Source: Synechococcus sp. SB0662_bin_14
Lineage (GTDB): Bacteria; Cyanobacteriota; Cyanobacteriia; PCC-6307; Cyanobiaceae
Direction: 5' to 3'
Assembly: GCA_009840445.1 (NCBI GenBank)
Contig: VXNS01000066.1
Span: 32,782-96,781 of the forward strand
DNA: 64,000 nucleotides
The first letter of the stretch is position 1. Every line of letters starts with the position of its first letter. Made by a program: the position numbers and the translations under genes. The notes beneath the pieces were generated by a model. It had not been told where the DNA came from, did no database searches, and worked only from the letters and a program-made list of their open reading frames with translations. This document shows, one piece after another, positions 21,917 through 31,708 of this stretch.

Positions 21917-23092
21917 ATGATTTGGAATCCAAAGAAGGTTGTTGCAACCGGCCTGCTCATGGCAGCAGGCTTCCTTGCCGGAGGGGGGGCAGCACCGACC
22001 TTGGCACAGACGAGTCAAAAAGTGTGTCCGCTAACGACTAGGCCTGCCCAGGATCCCAGTGTAACGGCTCAGGACGTGGACAACGGCACCAGAAGCCTGA
22101 TGGAATTTCTGCTGGCCGTACGAGAGCGCGCCCTGGAATCCTCCAGAATTTCTTTTGGATGCGTCACCACCAGGGGTCGCAGTGAAGTGAGTCCTTGGTA
22201 TTCAGGCTCCACCTACATCGTGCGCCTGAATCCGAGCGGCAGTGTGTCCCTTCACGGGAAGGATATGGGCTTGTCGGCCAGACGGCTCAAGCCCACGATC
22301 TACCAGGACATCCTTGCAGGACTGGGTATTGGGCAAGACGACATGGCCAATCCCTCTGCGGCCCTGGTCGCGGCCACCAGGAGAAACGGTGGATCGTTTA
22401 CCGTCCCCGGCACCTCCTCCAGGGCCTATGCCACCGTCTATATCGAGCCCGGTTTCAAGACACCGTTTGTGCTAACGGCGGGGTTCGATCTGAACGAGTC
22501 CCATCTGGTCTCTTTGGCCGACGAGAAGATCGAGTACGGCAACCCGTCCGTAACCGCCAGGGACGTGGTGGACAGGGACACCCTGAAGACCTTCGTCACA
22601 GAGGCAGGAAACCACATCCAGAGACTGCTGAAATCCAGAGACCCTGAGGCCATTGATCAGATAAGGCTCGGCCTGCGTGATCCCAACGGGCCGTGGCGGC
22701 AAGGTTCCGTGTACCTCTATGTCTGGGATCTGACCAACAGAACTATCCTCCTTCATGCTGGATTTCCCAACACCTACGAACTGCAACCCCTGAGACCGGT
22801 GGCCCGTGACGCCGTGACCGGGGCGTACATACTGCCCCAGCTTATCACGGCAGCAAACAGTGGCCCGGAAGGCGGCTTCGTGGAGTACCACTTTGACAAT
22901 CCCAGCGACGCCTTGGACAGTGTCGACATCCCCAAAACCGGTTATGTCCGCAAGTTCGTGGTCCAGATCCCGAGATTGGACGGGGGTTCCGCACGGGCGT
23001 TTTCGTTTGTGGTGGGGGCCGGCTTTTATCCGAGTCCGTCCCAGGTGAGCCAGAGCACGGTTGTGGAGGAGGTGTTGCCCCAGATCATGTGA
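21917..23092 (+). CDS. secreted Cache-like domain protein, no transducer domain
   Basis: Signal peptide (MIWNPKKVVATGLLMAAGFLAGGGAAPTLAQ); Cache-type segments (DPNGPWRQGSVYLYVWDLTNRTILLHAGFP); two related TA(Q/R)DV... units. Confidence 0.65.
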   Translation: MIWNPKKVVATGLLMAAGFLAGGGAAPTLAQTSQKVCPLTTRPAQDPSVTAQDVDNGTRSLMEFLLAVRERALESSRISFGCVTTRGRSEVSPWYSGSTYIVRLNPSGSVSLHGKDMGLSARRLKPTIYQDILAGLGIGQDDMANPSAALVAATRRNGGSFTVPGTSSRAYATVYIEPGFKTPFVLTAGFDLNESHLVSLADEKIEYGNPSVTARDVVDRDTLKTFVTEAGNHIQRLLKSRDPEAIDQIRLGLRDPNGPWRQGSVYLYVWDLTNRTILLHAGFPNTYELQPLRPVARDAVTGAYILPQLITAANSGPEGGFVEYHFDNPSDALDSVDIPKTGYVRKFVVQIPRLDGGSARAFSFVVGAGFYPSPSQVSQSTVVEEVLPQIM

Positions 23093-23100
23093 TGATCCGT

Positions 23101-23932
23101 CACCGCCAGTACGGTGGATGCGGTCTCCAGCCGCATCGAGCGGGCTGCCACCGCCACGGCCCGGCTAGGACCTTCAGCCTGGGGGCGCCACCCTCGCCGA
23201 CGCCCTGTAGGTCAACGGTCAGGTCCAGGCCAACGGCGCCGTTCACCTGGACCGGCTGCTGGCCAACTCCCCCTCCACCCTGCCCCTGAACGTGGCGGAC
23301 AACGGCGGCAGTGGTGGGAAGGGGCTCCCCTTGGGAACCTCTCCTGCTGAAGTGCCCATGTGCGGGAGTTGGCCTCAGGCACCACCTTGACCCCTTCGCT
23401 GGAGGTGGGTGTCCGCAACGACACGGGAGACGGCGAGACCGGCACCGGCGTCGAAGTGGGTGGCGCTTTGCGCTATGAAAACCCGGCGTCGCGGCTGACC
23501 GTCGAGGGCCGGGTCCGCACCCTGGTGAGCAGTGGCGACACCGCGGAGACGGGCGTGAGCGGCCTGCTGCGCATCGCTCCCAATGCATCGGGCCATGGTC
23601 TGGCGCTGGCGGTGGAGCCGTCCTGGGGCCAGACGGCCAGCAGCGTCCAACACTTGTGGGACAGTGGCCATCCGTGCCGGAACCTCGAGGGACATCCAGG
23701 CCCGCCTCAATGGGGAAGTGGGCTACGGGTTCGATGCCCCCGGGGCCTGGGTGTGGTGACACCCTATGGCGGGCTGGGTCTCACCGGCGAGGGTGGAAGG
23801 TCACGGCGCATGGGGGCGCGCTGGCAGGTGTCTGCCGACAGGAGCGTCAGCCTTGAGGGCACCCGTCACGAGGTCGCCAACGATGACGGACCCGAACACG
23901 GCCTGATGTTGAGCGGCGTCTTGCTCTGGTAA
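23101..23932 (+). pseudogene. decayed autotransporter / outer membrane beta-barrel domain gene
   Basis: Fragments in several frames: GATLADAL*VNGQVQANGAVHLDRLLANSPSTLPLNVADNGGSGG, then LTPSLEVGVRNDTGDGETGTGVEVGGALRYENP, RAGTSRDIQARLNGEVGYGFDAPGAWVW* (alternate frame), VVTPYGGLGLTGEG...EGTRHEVANDDGPEHGLMLSGVLLW*. Confidence 0.75.
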
Positions 23933-23963
23933 GCCCCGTTCACCGTCCCCCCCGGGGCTTGGC

Positions 23964-24908
23964 TCAGGGCAGGAGAACGGCATGGGCCAGGAGTTGTTCA
24001 TCCTGACTCCAGTCCGGTGGCTGACCTGATGACTGACCAGCCTGTTGACAACAATCCTTCTCGTAGCTGTCCTTGAGGCCCGCCACCAGGTCAAAGCGGG
24101 GCTGCCAGGCCAATTCCCGACACACCCGGTGGATGTCCGTGAAGAAATGGTCAATGCGCAGGGGGAAGGCCTTGCGGGCCTTGGGCTCCAGCAGGCGGGG
24201 ATCGAAGCTGCGCAACTCCACCTGCTCCGGGCTGCGGCCACAGGCCTGGGCTGCGGCTGCAGCCAGCCCACGGAAGGTGACCCCCATGGCGCCGGAGCAG
24301 TTGTAGATCCGGTTGGTGCTGGTGTCCACCTCCAGGCTGCGGGCCATGGCTTCCGCCAGGTCGTCCACATGGCCCAGTTGGGTGATGAGCTGGCCGTCGC
24401 CGGGAAGGGGCACGGGGCGATTCGCCAGGATGCGGGCAAAAAACCAGCTTTCGATGGGGTTGTAATTGCCGGGACCGTAGATGTAGGTGGGGCGGAAGCT
24501 GGTGAAGGGAATCCCCTCTCGCCGTAGCCAGGCCTCTGTCTCGGCCTTGCCGGCATGGCGACTGCGGGGATCCAGCGGGGCCTGCTCCGTGAGGGGCCAC
24601 TGGTGGCTGGGGGCATAGACCCCCGCCGAGCTCACGTACAGAAATCGGTGCCGTGGCCAGCCGGTGTGGGCGATCACCTGCCGGCTCTCGGCCAACTGGC
24701 GGCCGCTGGTGTCAACAATTATGTCAAAACGACGCCCCGCCAACTGGCCCAAATCCTCCGGGTTCCGGCGGTCGCCGCGCACGTGGTCCACCCCCGCGGG
24801 GACCGGTCGCCTGCCCCGGCTGAACACCGTCACCCCGTGACCTGCGTCCAGAAGCCGGGGCAGCAAGGCCACACCGATGAACCGGGTGCCCCCCATCACC
24901 AGAACGTC
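23964..24908 (-). CDS. NAD-dependent epimerase, CSP41/Rap38-like
   Basis: MDVLVMGGTRFIGVALLPRLLDAGHGVTVFSRGRRP...FLYVSSAGVYAPS, FRPTYIYGPGNYNPIE. Confidence 0.88.
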   Translation of the reverse strand, partial: DVLVMGGTRFIGVALLPRLLDAGHGVTVFSRGRRPVPAGVDHVRGDRRNPEDLGQLAGRRFDIIVDTSGRQLAESRQVIAHTGWPRHRFLYVSSAGVYAPSHQWPLTEQAPLDPRSRHAGKAETEAWLRREGIPFTSFRPTYIYGPGNYNPIESWFFARILANRPVPLPGDGQLITQLGHVDDLAEAMARSLEVDTSTNRIYNCSGAMGVTFRGLAAAAAQACGRSPEQVELRSFDPRLLEPKARKAFPLRIDHFFTDIHRVCRELAWQPRFDLVAGLKDSYEKDCCQQAGQSSGQPPDWSQDEQLLAHAVLLP

Positions 24909-24988
24909 CATCCAAACCACACGGCAGCTTCCGTCATTCAACTCCGTCCCGTCATCAGGGACACTGGGGTTTGCTTGCTGCTGTTGCC

Positions 24989-25720
24989 ATGGAGGTGATT
25001 CCCGCCATTGACCTGCTGGATGGCGCCTGTGTGCGGTTGCGCCAAGGGGACTACGGCCAGGTGACCCGCTTCAGCGACGATCCCGTGGCCATGGCCCGTC
25101 AATGGCAGCAGCTTGGCGCCCAACGGCTCCACCTGGTGGATCTGGACGGCGCCCGCCGGGGGGAGCCCAGCAACGACGCCACCATCAAGGCCATTGCCTC
25201 GACGGTGGAGATCCCCGTGCAACTGGGGGGTGGGGTGCGCTCTGTTGAGCGGGCCAAAGATCTTCTCGCCTGTGGTGTGGATCGGGTCATCCTGGGCACT
25301 GCGGCCCTTGAAAACCCCCAGTTGGTGCGTCGGCTGGCCCAGGCTCACCCGGGCCGCATTGCCGTGGGCATTGATGCCCGCAACGGTCTTGTGGCCACAC
25401 GGGGTTGGCTGCACCAGAGCCCCATGGAAGCCATCGGACTGGCCGCCAGCCTGGACGGCAGTGGCGTGGTGGTCATCATCAGCACCGACATCGCCACTGA
25501 CGGCGCCATGGAGGGTCCCAACCTGGCTGCTCTACAGGCCATGGCTCGCGCCAGCACCATCCCGGTCGTTGCCTCCGGCGGGGTGGCCAACCTGGCGGAC
25601 GTGCAGGCCCTGCAGGCCCTCCGCCCGCCTCTGGCCGGCGTGATCATTGGCCGTGCCCTTTACGACGGACGTGTTGCCCTTCCTGCAGCCCTGCAAATTG
25701 TGGCAGGGGAATCCTCCTGA
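24989..25720 (+). CDS. hisA: phosphoribosyl-formimino-AICAR ribotide isomerase
   Basis: MEVIPAIDLLDGACVRLRQGDY, IPVQLGGGVRSVE, IISTDIATDGAMEGPN, VVASGGVANLADV, GVIIGRALYDG. Confidence 0.95.
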   Translation: MEVIPAIDLLDGACVRLRQGDYGQVTRFSDDPVAMARQWQQLGAQRLHLVDLDGARRGEPSNDATIKAIASTVEIPVQLGGGVRSVERAKDLLACGVDRVILGTAALENPQLVRRLAQAHPGRIAVGIDARNGLVATRGWLHQSPMEAIGLAASLDGSGVVVIISTDIATDGAMEGPNLAALQAMARASTIPVVASGGVANLADVQALQALRPPLAGVIIGRALYDGRVALPAALQIVAGESS

Positions 25721-25793
25721 CGCCAAGGGTTGACAGGAGGCTCTACAATGAGAGTGCGATCTTTACAAGTCTCTGGCTTCCATCCATGAATCC

Positions 25794-26273
25794 ATGACCA
25801 CCTCCGCCCCCGAATCACCAACTGCCCACCTGGGCCTCCAGCAGTCTCTGCAAGGGGCTATTGACCGCTGTGCCGCCGTGGGCTTGCGCATGAGCCACCA
25901 ACGTCGCCTGGTGTTGGAATTGCTCTGGAAAGAACAGGAACACCTCAGCGCCCGGGACGTCTTTGAAAGAATCAACACCCGGGAAAGGAGAAGCATTGGC
26001 CAGACCTCCGTCTATCAAAATCTGGAAACACTGCAGAAATTCGGTATTATCGAGTGCCTGGAGCGCAGCGGCGGCAGGCTCTATAGCTACCGCGCCGATG
26101 CCCATAGCCATCTGATTTGCAGTGCCACGGGTCGGATTCAAGACTTGAACGTGCAGCTTCCCGGCGACCTGCTGGCGGAGATCGAAGCCCGCACCGGTTA
26201 CCGAATTACCAGCTTCACCATGCAGTTGATGGGTGAGCCCTTGCGGGATCCCCCCAAGCCGGCTAATCCTTGA
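25794..26273 (+). CDS. Fur-family transcriptional regulator (PerR-like)
   Basis: MSHQRRLVLELLWKEQEHLSARDVFERINTRERRSIGQTSVYQNLETLQKFGIIE; DAHSHLIC. Confidence 0.9.
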   Translation: MTTSAPESPTAHLGLQQSLQGAIDRCAAVGLRMSHQRRLVLELLWKEQEHLSARDVFERINTRERRSIGQTSVYQNLETLQKFGIIECLERSGGRLYSYRADAHSHLICSATGRIQDLNVQLPGDLLAEIEARTGYRITSFTMQLMGEPLRDPPKPANP

Positions 26274-26294
26274 TCACTGGCCTGGTGCTTTGCC

Positions 26295-27932
26295 ATGGGG
26301 TCGTTGATGCGGAGGGTTCTGGTCTATGCACCGCTGAGCCAAAAGAAGCAACTGGCGGCGGTGCTGGGCCGGAGCGATGCTGAAGCCGTCCCTGTGCAGT
26401 GCATTGACGAGGCCGAGTCGACCCGGCGACGGCCTGATCTGGTGCTCTGGGTTGCCCAGGCATCCTCTGACACCGGCGCCCTGGCGCGGGAGGCACTGGC
26501 GCTAGATCAGCGCTGGCATCCGGCCCCTTTGCTTCTGGTGCTCCGTGGCCCCATCCAGCCCGGGGAGCTGCCACTGGGGGAGTTGCCCATTGCCGGCATC
26601 CTGCAAAACCCTGACGCCCTCACCCTGTGCCGGGCCCTTCCCGTCCTGATGGGCGGCGGCCGAGTGTTTGACGTACACGCTCGCCCTGGTGCGCCCATTG
26701 GGGAGCACCAGGGCCTGAATGGGATGTTTTCCCAGGGGCTGACACAAATCCACGCCCAGGCCAAGCTGGTGACCGCCCAGCTCAGGCATCGCCCCAAGAC
26801 ACTGCTGCGCTGGGTGCTGGAAGGTCAGCAACGGGAGTTGGCCATGGCCCGCACCCTGGTGCTGACGCTCCACGCCGCCACCGCCCGCACCCTGGGTCTG
26901 AAGGGCTTGACCGCCAATGACCTGGGTGGCGGAGACTCTGCTCCCATGTCCACGGGGCTCACCCTGCGCAGCCGTACGGCCACAGGGCTATGGGACACCC
27001 TCAGCCAACGGCTGCTGGAGCGGATTGCCGGGAATCTCCAACCCCTGGAGCAGCAGTTGCCGGCCCTGGGCGCCTTGGCCACAGAACCCCGCACAGCCCT
27101 GCTGCAGCAGTTGCTGGGCCACATGGGCCTGGCCCTGCGGCAGGTGCGCCGGGAAGGGCTGCGGGGTGAGGCGCTGCTGGAGCGTTGGCGGGATCTCCAA
27201 GAGGAAATCATGCTCCGTAGCCTCCAGGAGTTGGGCGGCGCCTATCTGCGCATCCCCCGGAACGGCGCGCTGGTCTCGGTGAGCGAGCAACTGCTGGCCA
27301 TGAAACTACCTGGTCCCGGGACCATGAACCTTGCGTCCCGGGCTACGGTAGAGCCCATGCTGGCGGCCCTGGTGCGGGCTGAACCGGTGCTTCTGGACGG
27401 CCGTCTGTTGGCGCCGGATACCCCGGCAGCCTTGCTGCACCTGGAGCTGTTGCTGAGCGACTGGCTGTTGCGCATGGGCTCCGCCCTTGCCGGTCTGGTG
27501 TTGGAAGAGGCCAGCCAGTGGCCGGAGTTGCGCCGCTTCCTGCTCCGCCGCGACCTGCTGCCCACGCGCCAGTTGGAGAGGCTCCGCAACCACATCAACT
27601 CCCGTGAGCGCTACGAACAACTCGTTCTTGAGCCCCTGCGCATCTATGAAAGTCGCCGCGACCTGCTGCTGCTGCAGGCGGACGGCGTGGTCATCAGAAC
27701 ACTCGTTGACCCCCGTGACCAGGAGTTGGCGCGACTGGAGCCTTTGCAGCGCATGGTGACCTTGTCCCTGGAGCTGCGGGATGCCTTGGCCCCCCAGTTG
27801 CGGGTGTTCAGTCAACGCCTGGGGGACCTGCTGGTGACCGTGCTGACTCAGATCATCGGCCGGGGCATCGGCCTGATTGCCCGGGGGGTGCTCCTGGGCC
27901 TGGGGCGTACGCTGCAGGGGAGTGGACGCTAG
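26295..27932 (+). CDS. DUF3685-like cyanobacterial conserved protein
   Basis: Long conserved ORF with coding bias; ESRRDLLLLQADGVVIRTLVDPRDQELARLEPLQRMVTLSLELRDALAPQLRVFSQRLGDLLVTVLTQIIGRGIGLIARGVLLGLG. Confidence 0.65.
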   Translation: MGSLMRRVLVYAPLSQKKQLAAVLGRSDAEAVPVQCIDEAESTRRRPDLVLWVAQASSDTGALAREALALDQRWHPAPLLLVLRGPIQPGELPLGELPIAGILQNPDALTLCRALPVLMGGGRVFDVHARPGAPIGEHQGLNGMFSQGLTQIHAQAKLVTAQLRHRPKTLLRWVLEGQQRELAMARTLVLTLHAATARTLGLKGLTANDLGGGDSAPMSTGLTLRSRTATGLWDTLSQRLLERIAGNLQPLEQQLPALGALATEPRTALLQQLLGHMGLALRQVRREGLRGEALLERWRDLQEEIMLRSLQELGGAYLRIPRNGALVSVSEQLLAMKLPGPGTMNLASRATVEPMLAALVRAEPVLLDGRLLAPDTPAALLHLELLLSDWLLRMGSALAGLVLEEASQWPELRRFLLRRDLLPTRQLERLRNHINSRERYEQLVLEPLRIYESRRDLLLLQADGVVIRTLVDPRDQELARLEPLQRMVTLSLELRDALAPQLRVFSQRLGDLLVTVLTQIIGRGIGLIARGVLLGLGRTLQGSGR

Positions 27933-27946
27933 GAGGAGGGCATGAC

Positions 27947-28528
27947 GTGACACAATCTTGTCGTCACTGGTGCTGTCGTCACGGGTTCTCGGCGTTGGCC
28001 CTCGTGGTGGCGGCCATGGTGCTGCTGCTGCCGTCTTCCGCCTGGGCCGGTCGCCTGGACAACGCTTATGACGGCAACATCTTTTCCCTCTATGCGGGGG
28101 ACGGGGCCATGGTGCCACCCCGCAACAGCCTGGCGGACAGCCTGCGCCGCAGCCGCCCCACCGTCCTGGCCTTTTATCTGGACGACTGCAGCGACTGCAA
28201 ACGCTTTGCCCCCACCCTCTCCCGGCTCAACGGAGAGTTCCGGGCCGTGGCGGACGTGATTGCCTTGAGCACGGACAGCTTGGGGCCTCCCGAGGACGCC
28301 TCCCCTGACGACCCTGCCCACTACTGGCGTGGCCTCGTCCCCCAGGTGGTGATTCTTGACCGGCATGGGGACGTGGTGCTGGACCGTGCCGGCCAGATTC
28401 CCTTGGAAGACCTGGAGCAGAGCCTGTCCGCGGCTTCAGGGCTGGAATTGCCGGAGGCCGTGGCCCGGCGCCGGACCCAGGCCATGGAGGTGAACGAAAT
28501 CAACGCGGAGGTGGTCAGGACGCAATGA
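27947..28528 (+). CDS. secreted/thylakoid thioredoxin-like protein
   Basis: Signal peptide; RPTVLAFYLDDCSDCKRFAPTLSRLNGEF (CxxC), VPQVVILDRHGDVVLDRAGQIPLEDL. Confidence 0.8.
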   Translation: MTQSCRHWCCRHGFSALALVVAAMVLLLPSSAWAGRLDNAYDGNIFSLYAGDGAMVPPRNSLADSLRRSRPTVLAFYLDDCSDCKRFAPTLSRLNGEFRAVADVIALSTDSLGPPEDASPDDPAHYWRGLVPQVVILDRHGDVVLDRAGQIPLEDLEQSLSAASGLELPEAVARRRTQAMEVNEINAEVVRTQ

Positions 28529-29706
28529 GTGACTGGGGTGGGGGGATGTTGGTGCTCGGTGGGGTTGTTGTTGGCCTGCTGGCACTGCTGGAGTTGGGTC
28601 ATCGCCTCCGCCCCGCCAGTCCGCTGCGCCTGGAGCCGGGGCCATGGCGGCTGCGCGTGGACGAGAACCAGGTGCGGGTGCAGATGCAGGTGACCCTGGT
28701 CAACACCCATGCCCGCAAGGAAGTGATGCTCATCCGGCTCCGGGCCGAGCCCACCATGCTGGCCACCCGGGCAGTGGACGGCATCAACGTGAAGATACGG
28801 ATCGTGCCGGATCATCCCGATGTTGAGTCCCGCCCGGACGGCTATTGGCCCGTCTCCATTTTGAAACCCCGACAGCCCCTGGCCGCCCGGATGGACCTGG
28901 TGCTGACTGGCGCCGGTCTGGGGAGCCTTCAAGCCCTGTGGCTGGAGATTGGCTGGCTGGCCTACGGACCGTTCGGCCGTCTCCGCCAGCGCCATGGTCT
29001 GGTGATCCCCATCGCCAGGCCGACTGCCAACCCGCAGCCGGCCTGGCGTCAAGGGTCGGGTTATCAGGTGCTGCCCCTGGCCACCCACCTGCTGGGCTGG
29101 CTGGACGATCCCCTCCAGGTGCTGCTGCGCTACGCTGAACCCCATCTCCAGCCGGGGGACGTGGTGGCCCTTGCGGAAACCCCCTTGGCCGTGATGCAGG
29201 GGCGCTACCGCCTGGGCACAACCGTGGAGCCCTCCTGTCTGGCGCGGCAGTTGTGTCGGGTGTTTCATCCCCACAGCAGCCTGGCCACCGCCTGCGGTCT
29301 TCAGGCCCTCATTGATCTGGTGGGTCCTGCACGGGTGCTTTGCGCATGGCTGGGGGGCGTCCTGTTGCGGCTGCTGGGCATCCGCGGCGGCTTCTACCAC
29401 CTGGCGGGGGAGCAGGCGCGCCTCATCGACGACCTCACCGGCACCATTCCCCCCTACGACCGCACCATTGTTCTGGGACCGGAGGGGAGCCGCACCACGG
29501 CCACTAAGCTGGCTCGGGCCATGGGGCACCCCGTGGTGGTGGTGGACGTGAACGACCTGGGGCGGGTTAAAGTCGTTGCCGCCAGTGGTGGCGTGGATCC
29601 GGCCCTCGTTCATCAAGCTCTGGCGGCCAATCCCGCCGGCAACGCCAACGAGGGCACCCCCCTGGTGATCATCCGCCCCTCCCCCGTCGCGGAGCCCCGG
29701 CCATGA
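28525..29706 (+). CDS. F420-0:gamma-glutamyl ligase-like cyanobacterial protein
   Basis: C-terminal RGGFYHLAGEQARLIDDLTGTIPPYDRTIVLGPEGSRTTATKLARAMGHPVVVVDVNDLG; N-terminal TM. Confidence 0.65.
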   Translation: MSDWGGGMLVLGGVVVGLLALLELGHRLRPASPLRLEPGPWRLRVDENQVRVQMQVTLVNTHARKEVMLIRLRAEPTMLATRAVDGINVKIRIVPDHPDVESRPDGYWPVSILKPRQPLAARMDLVLTGAGLGSLQALWLEIGWLAYGPFGRLRQRHGLVIPIARPTANPQPAWRQGSGYQVLPLATHLLGWLDDPLQVLLRYAEPHLQPGDVVALAETPLAVMQGRYRLGTTVEPSCLARQLCRVFHPHSSLATACGLQALIDLVGPARVLCAWLGGVLLRLLGIRGGFYHLAGEQARLIDDLTGTIPPYDRTIVLGPEGSRTTATKLARAMGHPVVVVDVNDLGRVKVVAASGGVDPALVHQALAANPAGNANEGTPLVIIRPSPVAEPRP

Positions 29707-30860
29707 CCCCCGTTCAAGACATGCTGCCCCAGGGTCCGGCGACGGGACACCAGCCGCCCCTCAAACTGCGGTCCCTGGCCATTGCGGATCTGGGTGGCCT
29801 CACGGGGGATCTGATCGGAGACGACCGGACCCTCTGGAGCCGTGTGCTCCTGGCCACGGTGCGGGACCGCTGGCTGGGCCGCCTGCTTCCCGGTCGCCAG
29901 CCCGCGCCGCTCCTGCTCACCGCTCGGCACAACGGCATGATTCAGGGCCTGGTGATGGCGCTGGCGGACAACCGCAGCGGAAGCTGCTGGAGCTTGCACA
30001 AGCTTTGCCTGGCGGAACCACTGCCCCGGGAGTCTCGCCGCACCGTCGCCCTGGCCCTGGTGCGCCATGTGATTGCCGTCGCACCCAAGGCCCGCTGCTG
30101 GTTTGCCCGCTGCTGGACCACCGATTCCCTGCGGCTGCCGTTGTTGCGGGAAGCCGGTTTTCAGCCGTTGCTCCAGCAAAGCATCTGGCGCCTGGATCCC
30201 GCCGCCACCACCGGTTGGCCCCGAACCGCGACGGCCCCGGCGGGCTATCGCCGGCTGCTTTGGGATCGGAGCCAGGCCCCGTCGCTGCTGCACCTGGACA
30301 ACGCCACCACCCCCACCCAGTTGCGCCACCTGCTGGAGAGCAGCAGCGGTGATCTCCGGCAAGCAACCGTGGGTGGCGTGCTACTGGAAAGCCACAGGGG
30401 AGAGCTGGCGGCGGCGCTGCGCTTCCAACGGCTGCACCCCCAGTTGCCGCCGCGATTGTCCGTTGTGGTCCACCCTGGCCATGAACACCTGTACGGACCG
30501 CCCCTGCAAGCCGAGTTGGCGCGCCTGCTGGATCTGGCCCCACGGTTTGGCGTACGCATGAATGCCAAAGACTGGCGCCTGCGCTGTGATCAGGGGCAAT
30601 CCCGGCGGCAGCAGTGGCTCGCTGCACTGGGATTGGACTGCCTGGGGGACGAACTGCTGCTGGCCCGCAGCATCTGGCGACGGCAACTGCACCCCGCCCA
30701 AAGCCGGGTGCGACACTGGCTCCAGGAGGCCCCTCGGCAACTGGCCCCCAGGGGCGGCCGTCCCATTCCCGACATGAGCTCAGCCCATGGGTCACCATGG
30801 CGTCAGCGCCGCTGTTGTCCCCATGGCTGCCTTGCCCTGGACCCCGGAACTTCGCCGTAG
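29703..30860 (+). CDS. conserved protein, possible GNAT fold
   Basis: Overlaps previous stop; LPRESRRTVALALVRHVIAVAPKARCWFARCWTTDSLRLPLLREAGFQPLLQQSIWRL. Confidence 0.5.
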   Translation: MTPVQDMLPQGPATGHQPPLKLRSLAIADLGGLTGDLIGDDRTLWSRVLLATVRDRWLGRLLPGRQPAPLLLTARHNGMIQGLVMALADNRSGSCWSLHKLCLAEPLPRESRRTVALALVRHVIAVAPKARCWFARCWTTDSLRLPLLREAGFQPLLQQSIWRLDPAATTGWPRTATAPAGYRRLLWDRSQAPSLLHLDNATTPTQLRHLLESSSGDLRQATVGGVLLESHRGELAAALRFQRLHPQLPPRLSVVVHPGHEHLYGPPLQAELARLLDLAPRFGVRMNAKDWRLRCDQGQSRRQQWLAALGLDCLGDELLLARSIWRRQLHPAQSRVRHWLQEAPRQLAPRGGRPIPDMSSAHGSPWRQRRCCPHGCLALDPGTSP

Positions 30861-31683
30861 CCTGGAGCGCTGGCTGCAGGAAGCCCTGGGCCGCGGGGAT
30901 CTCAGCGCCCCCGCTGTGGGAGACGTGCAGGGTGATGCCCTGGGGCTTGCGAAGGAGGCGGGCCGCTTCTGCGGTGGCCCACTGGCCGCGGAGTTGTTCC
31001 ACCTGCTGAACCCGGCGGTGCAGGTGCAGGTGCTCGTGGCGGACGGAGACGCCGTGGCGCCGGGCACCGAACTGCTGCGGCTCCACGGCCCTGCCGCAGC
31101 CCTCCTGGCGGGGGAACGGGTGGCCCTGAACCTGGCCATGCGCCTGTCGGGCGTGGCCACGGCCACAGCCCGTCTGGTGGCGCAACTGGCGGGCAGCGGC
31201 ATCCACTTGGTGGACACCCGCAAAACCACCCCCGGTCTCCGTCTGCTGGAGAAATACGCCGTCCGTTGTGGAGGTGGCCTGAATCACAGGATGGGCCTGG
31301 ACGATGCGGTGATGCTGAAAGAAAACCACCTGGCCTGGTGCGGTGGCCTGGCGCCAGCGCTGCAGCGGGTGCGCAGGCAAGCGCCCTGGCCGGTGTCGGT
31401 GATTGTGGAAGCGGAAACCGATGCCGAGGCCAAGGCGGCGGTGGAGGCTGGCGCCGAAGGGGTGCTGCTGGATGAATTTGCCCCGGAGGCGGTGGAGGGT
31501 TTGGCCCCCAAGTTGCGCCATCGGGCCAGGCAGCGGGGCAAGGCCGTGGTGCTGGAGGTCTCCGGCGTCCGACCCGAGCAGTTGCGGACCTACGTGTCCT
31601 GTGACGTTGACCTCGTCTCCACCAGCGCCCCCGTGACCCGCTCCCCCTGGCTGGATCTCACCATGCGCTTCCGCAGGGAGTGA
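30823..31683 (+). CDS. nadC: nicotinate-nucleotide pyrophosphorylase (carboxylating)
   Basis: [66 protein letters not shown]. Confidence 0.95.
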   Translation: MAALPWTPELRRSLERWLQEALGRGDLSAPAVGDVQGDALGLAKEAGRFCGGPLAAELFHLLNPAVQVQVLVADGDAVAPGTELLRLHGPAAALLAGERVALNLAMRLSGVATATARLVAQLAGSGIHLVDTRKTTPGLRLLEKYAVRCGGGLNHRMGLDDAVMLKENHLAWCGGLAPALQRVRRQAPWPVSVIVEAETDAEAKAAVEAGAEGVLLDEFAPEAVEGLAPKLRHRARQRGKAVVLEVSGVRPEQLRTYVSCDVDLVSTSAPVTRSPWLDLTMRFRRE

Positions 31684-31708
31684 TCCACCGGGACGGGGGC
31701 GCGGCAAG

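Noticed and set aside
28321-29616. 431-aa minus ORF
   Set aside because: Antisense to the gamma-glutamyl ligase-like gene; no recognisable domain
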